Positions 59,599-64,000 of a stretch of DNA of 64,000 nt are shown here, piece after piece. The stretch is from DASVWH01 sp036389715 (GTDB lineage Bacteria > Acidobacteriota > Blastocatellia > Pyrinomonadales > Pyrinomonadaceae). A model generated the notes under the pieces. It ran no database searches. It saw only the letters and a program-made list of their open reading frames with translations, and had not been told where the DNA came from. The stretch lies in assembly GCA_036389715.1 (NCBI GenBank), contig DASVWH010000107.1, positions 31,793 through 95,792 of the forward strand, in the 5' to 3' direction. Positions within the stretch are counted from its first letter, which is position 1, and each line of letters starts with the position of its first letter. Made by a program: the position numbers and the translations under genes.

Positions 59599-61218
59599 TT
59601 ACCGGGGCGGATGCTCTGCCGGAGTCTCGCAGCGCAGGGCGTCCGCAGCCCGCGCGCCCGGCCTTCCACCGCCGAGCAGGGCGGCCAGCCCTGCGTCCCC
59701 GACCAGGCGCGCGTACAGTTGCTGCTGACGTTCGAGCCCCGCCCGGTAGCGCGCCTGGCGCGCCGCGTCCGGCTCGTAAGCGTCGGCCGCCGGGGCGGGC
59801 GCTTGATGGATGCTTTTTAACTTGCCCGTCGCCTCTAAAGCAAGCAGGGCCGCGCCGCGACTCGAAGCCTCGCCGACGCCCGAGAGCCGCACGGGCCGCC
59901 CGAGCACGTCGGCCAGCACCTGCGCCCAAACGGGCGAAGACAGCAGCGCGCCCCCCGACCCGATCACTTCCGCCCCGGGCGCAAACCCGTCGAGCGGGGC
60001 CGCTATCAGCGCGAAGCGATAGGCGACGGCTTCCATCGCGGCGCGCAGGATTTCGATGGGGCTCGTGTGCATCGTCAGGCCGAGAATAGCGCCGCGCGCC
60101 TCTGTTGACCAACCCGGACTGCGCTCCCCTGCCCAGAACGGCAGGACGGTCAGCCCGTGCGCGTCGGGCTCCATCTGCGCCAGCGCATCCTCTCTCGCAG
60201 AGGCATCGGCCGGGAGCGCGAGCGAGTCAGCCAGCCAGCCGTAGAGCCCGCCGCCGTCGGAAAGCGCGCCGCCGACCAGCACGCGCCGCCTGTCCACGCG
60301 GTAACACCAGAGCGCGCCGGGCAGGGCTTCGGGCGGCTCTCCTTCCCACATCGAACGCATCGCGCCGGAAGTCCCGATCATCAGCGCCACCCGCTCGCGC
60401 GTCGTGCAGCCCGCGCCCACGTTGCTCGCCGCGCCGTCGGCGACCGCCGGAAACCAGCGCGCGTTCCGCAACCGCGGCCAGCGCCGCGCGTACTCACCTT
60501 TGAGCCGGACAAAGGCTTTGCCCGCCCCCGCTATCTCCGGCAATAACTCGCGCGCGAGCCCCAGACCCGCGAGCAGCTCTTCGTCCCACTCGCACGTGCG
60601 CAGGTTTAGCAGGCCTGTGCCCGACGCCATCGAGACGCTCATCTGCGTTTCGCCGAAGAAGGCGGACGCCAGCAGCTCTCCGAACGACAGCCAGCGCCGC
60701 ACGGCGCGATAGCTTTCCGCTTCTTCGGCGCGCAGCCGGAGCAGCTTGGCAGGCCAGTAGCTCGGATGAAACGGGCAGCCCGTGCGGGCGTGCGTCGCGC
60801 CCTCGTCAAAGCGCCGCCGCAATTCTTCGGCGAAGCGCGCCGCGCGCGTATCGGCCCACCCGAGAACGGGCGTCCGCGGGCGGCCCGCGCCGTCTATCCC
60901 GACCAGGCTGTGCCAGAAGCACGAGACGGCCACCGCTTCGATCTCCGCGTCGAGATGGGCGAAGCGGGACAGTGCTTCGTCAATCACCTGCGCCGCCTGC
61001 TCAATCGCCTGGCCCGCATCCAGCTCCGCGCCGCCGTCCAGGCTCGTGCAGAGAGCGCGCGTCAGGCGGGCCTGCGTCCCTTCGACCTCCGCCCCGGCAC
61101 AGTCGTAGAGCGCCGCGCGGACGCTCGACGTGCCGATGTCGAGCGCCAGCACGAGCGGCTGGCCCACGGCCGCGCCCATCTCTCTGGATTCAAGGCTCAC
61201 AGGCCAATCATCATACAT
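59599..61218 (-). CDS. FGGY-family carbohydrate kinase (gluconokinase-like)
   Basis: The 539-residue sugar kinase starts at ATG 61218; an open frame to 61935 only reads through intergenic repeats. The N-terminal phosphate loop is VLALDIGTSSVRAALYDCAG. FGGY features follow: AVSCFWHSLVGIDGAGRPRT, MIGTSGAMRSMWEG, PFWAGERSPGWSTEARGAIL and EVIGSGGALLSSPVWAQVLA. The GERSPGW block is closest to gluconokinases, but xylulose or ribulose cannot be excluded. It precedes tkt (141 bases) and rpiB, so it probably feeds the pentose phosphate pathway. Confidence 0.85.
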   Translation of the reverse strand: MYDDWPVSLESREMGAAVGQPLVLALDIGTSSVRAALYDCAGAEVEGTQARLTRALCTSLDGGAELDAGQAIEQAAQVIDEALSRFAHLDAEIEAVAVSCFWHSLVGIDGAGRPRTPVLGWADTRAARFAEELRRRFDEGATHARTGCPFHPSYWPAKLLRLRAEEAESYRAVRRWLSFGELLASAFFGETQMSVSMASGTGLLNLRTCEWDEELLAGLGLARELLPEIAGAGKAFVRLKGEYARRWPRLRNARWFPAVADGAASNVGAGCTTRERVALMIGTSGAMRSMWEGEPPEALPGALWCYRVDRRRVLVGGALSDGGGLYGWLADSLALPADASAREDALAQMEPDAHGLTVLPFWAGERSPGWSTEARGAILGLTMHTSPIEILRAAMEAVAYRFALIAAPLDGFAPGAEVIGSGGALLSSPVWAQVLADVLGRPVRLSGVGEASSRGAALLALEATGKLKSIHQAPAPAADAYEPDAARQARYRAGLERQQQLYARLVGDAGLAALLGGGRPGARAADALRCETPAEHPPR

Positions 61219-61278
61219 CGCTTCACCCCGCGCGCAAGCAGCCTTTTTCGGTCGGGCGCTCTGCACACGTAAAAGACC

Positions 61279-61334
61279 GTGATGAGTAATGAGTGATGAG
61301 TGATGAGTGATAGGTGATGAGTGATAGGTGATGA
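61279..61334. repeat. Heptamer tandem repeat (8 units)
   Basis: Eight tandem 7-mers fill 61279-61334: GTGATGA five times, plus GTAATGA once and GTGATAG twice. They lie in the 316-base gap between the divergent sugar-kinase and zinc-ribbon genes, about 60 bases before the kinase ATG. The rest of that gap shows no gene. Confidence 0.9.
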
Positions 61335-61534
61335 GATGGAGGGCCGTGCCTGGTCGTGTTGCGCTCGACTTCGGGGCGGGGCAAAGATTTCGATGGAAAT
61401 GTCTTCGTCTAAATGCTAATCTTGAAGCGTCGGCTGGTGAATCGGCTGACGAAAGAAGTCCCGCCGGTTGCGGCCCGCCCCTCTCACTTCCCGTTTTCCG
61501 TTTGAACATACTCGACCACGCAGCGAGGTACACG

Positions 61535-62269
61535 ATGCACTGCGAAACGCTCAACTGTCCGACGTGCGGCGCTGCCGTCTCAAGCGATGCGACACACTGC
61601 CTGTTTTGTGACGCGCGGCTGGCGACCGTGGCCTGCCCCTCCTGCTTCGCCATGATGTTCACCGGGAGCAAACACTGCTCGCGGTGCGGCGCTAAGGCCG
61701 AGCGCCTGGAGAGCGAGACGACCGGCTCCGCCCCGCGCCGCTGCCCTCGTTGCGGGCTGGCGATGGAGGCCGTGGCCGTCGGCGCGGTGGGCTTCGATGA
61801 GTGCAAGCGGTGCGGCGGGGCCTGGGTCAGCGCGGCCGCCTTCGAGCAAATCTCCGCCGACCGCGAACAGCAGGCCGCAGTCCTCGGGGCCGCCTCCGGC
61901 ACGCGGCACGGCGAACCCTGCGCGCACCCGGACAAGGTTCGCTATGTGCCCTGCCCCGAGTGCGGGCAGTTGATGAACCGGACCAACTTCGCGCGCTGCT
62001 CCGGCGTCATCGTAGACCTCTGCAAGGGTCACGGCACGTGGTTCGACCAGGAAGAGTTGCAGCAGGTCGTCGAGTTTATCCGGGGAGGCGGCCTCGAAGT
62101 CTCGCGGCGGCGCGAGAAGCAGGAGCTGGCGGACGAGCGGCAGCGTCTGCGGCAGGAACAACTCACCATCGCCATGCGCGAGAATCACTCTGCCGGACAC
62201 GGCGAGTATGACGGAGGCCCCGGACTCGTTTCGGCTGCCCGGCAATTGCTCCGCTTGCTGCGTGACTGA
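61535..62269 (+). CDS. Zinc-ribbon protein with zf-TFIIB-type domains
   Basis: The 244-residue product starts at ATG 61535 with GAGG seven bases upstream. It contains many Cys pairs: LNCPTCGAAV, HCLFCDARL, ACPSCF, HCSRCGAK, then CPRCGLAMEAVAVGAVGFDE, CKRCGGAWV and VPCPECGQLMNR, CKGHGTWFD. The last two blocks are the zf-TFIIB/YlxR-like pattern in which CxxC-x(n)-CxxCGG-x-W is followed by a Phe-Asp-containing helix. At least three zinc sites are likely. The C-terminus has a basic/acidic coiled segment. Probably a nucleic-acid or protein-binding factor; its target is unknown. Confidence 0.8.
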   Translation: MHCETLNCPTCGAAVSSDATHCLFCDARLATVACPSCFAMMFTGSKHCSRCGAKAERLESETTGSAPRRCPRCGLAMEAVAVGAVGFDECKRCGGAWVSAAAFEQISADREQQAAVLGAASGTRHGEPCAHPDKVRYVPCPECGQLMNRTNFARCSGVIVDLCKGHGTWFDQEELQQVVEFIRGGGLEVSRRREKQELADERQRLRQEQLTIAMRENHSAGHGEYDGGPGLVSAARQLLRLLRD

Positions 62270-62384
62270 CCTCCGGGCCGCGTCGAATCGTCCCTCGCGG
62301 CACAAGGGCGAGCCTCCCGTTCATCGTGTCAAAGCCCGCCTGTCTTGAGCCCGCCCGTCTTACCGGCCGAAGCGCGCGCCCGTC

Positions 62385-63008
62385 TTACCTGCTCACGTAA
62401 GCGTTGCCCTTGAGCCAGTAGCGCCAGTCCTTGTGAACGTATTCCTCTGCGTAGTTGATGCCGATGCGCGGGCCCGAGCCGATCTCGGCGGACGTCGCCC
62501 GGCGGCCCGTCTCTTCAATCCAGACGCGGTCGCCGAGCAGGTCTTCCCCGTTATAACTGCCGTCGAGCCCGAGCGCCTGGCAGAGCTTACCCGGCCCGTT
62601 GGTTAGGCTCTGCTCCTTCTTGACGGGTCGTCTGAGCCGCATCAGCTCGATGCCCTCCACGGGCTCAAGCGCGCGAATCAACACGGCGTGAGGAATGGAT
62701 TCAACGTTGGCCACGACGTTGAATTGATAATACATTCCGTAGATGAAGAAGACGTAGGCACAGCCGCCGGGAGCGTACATCGTCTCCGTGCGCCTGGTCC
62801 GCCGGTTATTATGAGAATGGGCTGCCTTGTCCTCCGGGCCCATGTAGGCTTCCGTCTCGACGATCAGGCCGGAGACGCGTGTCCCGTCCGCAGCGGGCAC
62901 GACCAGGCGCTGGCCCAACAGCTCGCGCGCGATTAAGAGCGTATCGCTGCGCGTATAGAACTCGCGCCCGAGCTTGAGCGATTGGCGTGTCTGCCTGCGT
63001 CTACTCAA
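62385..63008 (-). CDS. DNA-3-methyladenine glycosylase (MPG/AAG family)
   Basis: The 207-residue base-excision enzyme removes alkylated purines. Family blocks are LGREFYTRSDTLLIARELLG, GLIVETEAYMGPEDKAAHSH (catalytic Glu), RTRRTETMYAPGGCAYVFFI, YGMYYQFNVV, VLIRALEPVEG and LTNGPGKLCQALGLDG. TTG 63008 is taken as start: it sits eight bases inside the end of the YceH gene with AGGAAG just before it, and translation upstream of it is only YceH in another frame. An overlap of this kind indicates coupled translation. Confidence 0.88.
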   Translation of the reverse strand: MSRRRQTRQSLKLGREFYTRSDTLLIARELLGQRLVVPAADGTRVSGLIVETEAYMGPEDKAAHSHNNRRTRRTETMYAPGGCAYVFFIYGMYYQFNVVANVESIPHAVLIRALEPVEGIELMRLRRPVKKEQSLTNGPGKLCQALGLDGSYNGEDLLGDRVWIEETGRRATSAEIGSGPRIGINYAEEYVHKDWRYWLKGNAYVSR

Positions 63009-63669
63009 ATTGCTTCCTGAAGTCTTCAAATTGTTGGCGCAGCTCCGAGAACTCGCGGCGCAGCATCTCGATTTGCGCGCCGAGCTCAGCAATCCTCTCG
63101 TTCTCGGCCCTCACTTCGAGGACGGCGCGTTCCGCGCGCGGCGCGCTCGGCGGCTGCTCACTGACGACGACTTCGCCCGTCAGCAACTGTGCGTAGCGCG
63201 CTTCCTTCTGGCCGGGCTGGCGCGGGAGTCTCGCCACCAGCGGCGGATCATCGCGCGTCACCAGGCCCTCCATCGTGGCCTCGACTTCGGCCAGGTCCGC
63301 AAACTCGTAGAGACGATTCGTGCGCCCGCGAATCTCGCCCGTCGTCTGCGCGCCCCTGAGCATCAGGACGCACATCACGGCCAGCTCCGGCGGCGAGAGA
63401 TGAAGATTTTCCGTCGCGACGTGCTTGTACTTGGGCACGCGGCTGTCGCTGCCGTAAAAGACATAGACCAGATTCTTTTCCCGCAGGCTTTCGAGCGCAC
63501 GCGCGACCGTCCTCTCGTCATAAGCGACTACCGGGTCACGATTCGAGGTCTGGTTGCAGGCGTGCATCAGGGCGTTGAGGGTCAGAGGATAATAGTCCGG
63601 CGTCGTCAACTGCTTTTCAATCAGCGAGCCGACGACCCGCACCTCGACCTCATCCAGTAGCTTGGACAT
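63001..63669 (-). CDS. YceH/UPF0502 (DUF480) family protein
   Basis: The 222-residue protein has two winged-helix-like DUF480 domains: EVRVVGSLIEKQLTTPDYYP, LTLNALMHACNQTSNRDPVV in the first, and LAVMCVLMLRGAQTTGEIRG in the second. A C-terminal coiled coil (EIERIAELG-like ENERIAELGAQIEMLRREF) follows from about residue 190. It has been linked to DNA binding or regulation but remains uncharacterised. It overlaps the downstream glycosylase gene by eight bases. Confidence 0.9.
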   Translation of the reverse strand: MSKLLDEVEVRVVGSLIEKQLTTPDYYPLTLNALMHACNQTSNRDPVVAYDERTVARALESLREKNLVYVFYGSDSRVPKYKHVATENLHLSPPELAVMCVLMLRGAQTTGEIRGRTNRLYEFADLAEVEATMEGLVTRDDPPLVARLPRQPGQKEARYAQLLTGEVVVSEQPPSAPRAERAVLEVRAENERIAELGAQIEMLRREFSELRQQFEDFRKQFE

Positions 63670-63912
63670 GAATCCCCTCTCAGACGGCCCGGCTGTGATT
63701 TCGGCTGCTGCGCGGAGCCTCTCCGAACCTGACCACGCGCAGAGCAGCGCCCTAGAGTATTACCCCTCCCGCCCGGATTCAAGCAAGGCCGCAGAGCCCG
63801 CCCCGCCCCTCCCTTTTATTGATTGGCAAATAGTCTCAAGCGCGCCCGTCAATGAATGCCGGCCGCGGGAGGCCGCCTTCTCAAACACCCTTATTCGAGC
63901 GCGAGGCAAACC

Positions 63913-64000
63913 GTGAAACGGAGACCGTCGAAGAGCAGCAGGTTAGTCATTTCACTCGGCCTATTTTTCGGCATGTTCTGGGTGGGCGGCCTCAATCCGG
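63913..64000 (+). CDS. Start of a possible exported protein (partial)
   Basis: GTG 63913 opens a frame to the window end that encodes a basic start and a hydrophobic stretch (RLVISLGLFFGMFWVGGLNP), as expected for a signal peptide. The remainder lies beyond the window. The 243-base gap before it separates it from the divergent YceH gene. No family can be assigned. Confidence 0.4.
   Translation, partial: MKRRPSKSSRLVISLGLFFGMFWVGGLNP

Noticed and set aside
61219..61935. N-terminal extension of the sugar kinase (open frame to 61935)
   Set aside because: The extra part reads through the heptamer array and the divergent zinc-ribbon gene; FGGY kinases begin near the ATG at 61218.
1..64000. tRNA, rRNA, CRISPR arrays, insertion sequences
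   Set aside because: None was recognised on reading through; the tandem arrays lack the spacer pattern of CRISPR and no transposase or integrase motif was found. A tRNA or CRISPR scan was not run.

Overview
The window looks like chromosome of an Acidobacteriota member, most likely class Blastocatellia. This rests on the G+C-rich coding style, the number of large Hanks-type Ser/Thr kinases fused to TPR, PD40 or other sensor domains (four in 64 kb), a TIGR02999-type ECF sigma factor next to one kinase, a fused alpha/beta 2-oxoacid dehydrogenase E1, and many small secreted proteins. No rRNA, tRNA, CRISPR array, transposase or phage gene was seen. The taxonomic call is inference; no marker gene is present.

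Layout. 1-10 kb: tail of an outer-membrane protein, a glycogen debranching enzyme, then an ECF sigma/giant kinase pair, a small Cys protein and a secreted TTHB210-like protein. 10-15 kb, minus strand: periplasmic nucleotidase, GT39 glycosyltransferase and LPG-synthase-like flippase. 15-20 kb, plus strand: acyl-CoA dehydrogenase, a nucleotidyltransferase-like pair, a TPR protein, a hicB/hicA pair whose hicA is frameshifted, and the fused E1. 20-26 kb: secreted protein, duplicated membrane protein, isocitrate dehydrogenase, purE-purK. 26-36 kb: second kinase with a short low-complexity gene, a CruA/CruP-like flavoprotein, GlsB, DUF1326 protein, secreted amidohydrolase, small secreted proteins and an AT-rich patch around 35.5-36.8 kb.

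36.9-43.4 kb is the most coherent locus. A minus-strand operon reads egtD (histidine trimethylation), egtA (gamma-glutamylcysteine synthesis), an ABC ATPase and an ABC permease/binding-protein fusion of the EgtU/OpuC type, and egtB (sulfoxide synthase) diverges from it. It looks like one ergothioneine synthesis and transport locus. EgtC and EgtE are not in the window.

43.5-49 kb holds two more kinases; the second carries a trypsin-like domain that has lost all three catalytic positions. 49-56 kb: small proteins, an EEP hydrolase, a 2TM SLATT-like protein, M1 aminopeptidase, quinone oxidoreductase and lipid kinase. 56.2-56.7 kb is a 21-bp tandem array of about 25 units. 56.9-61.2 kb, minus strand, is a pentose-phosphate group (FGGY kinase, transketolase, rpiB). 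The end holds a zinc-ribbon protein, a 3-methyladenine glycosylase overlapping a YceH-family gene, and the start of a further gene.

Short tandem repeats recur between genes: octamer arrays sharing one conserved core at 31.6 and 49.1 kb, heptamer arrays at 50.3 and 61.3 kb, and the 21-bp array.
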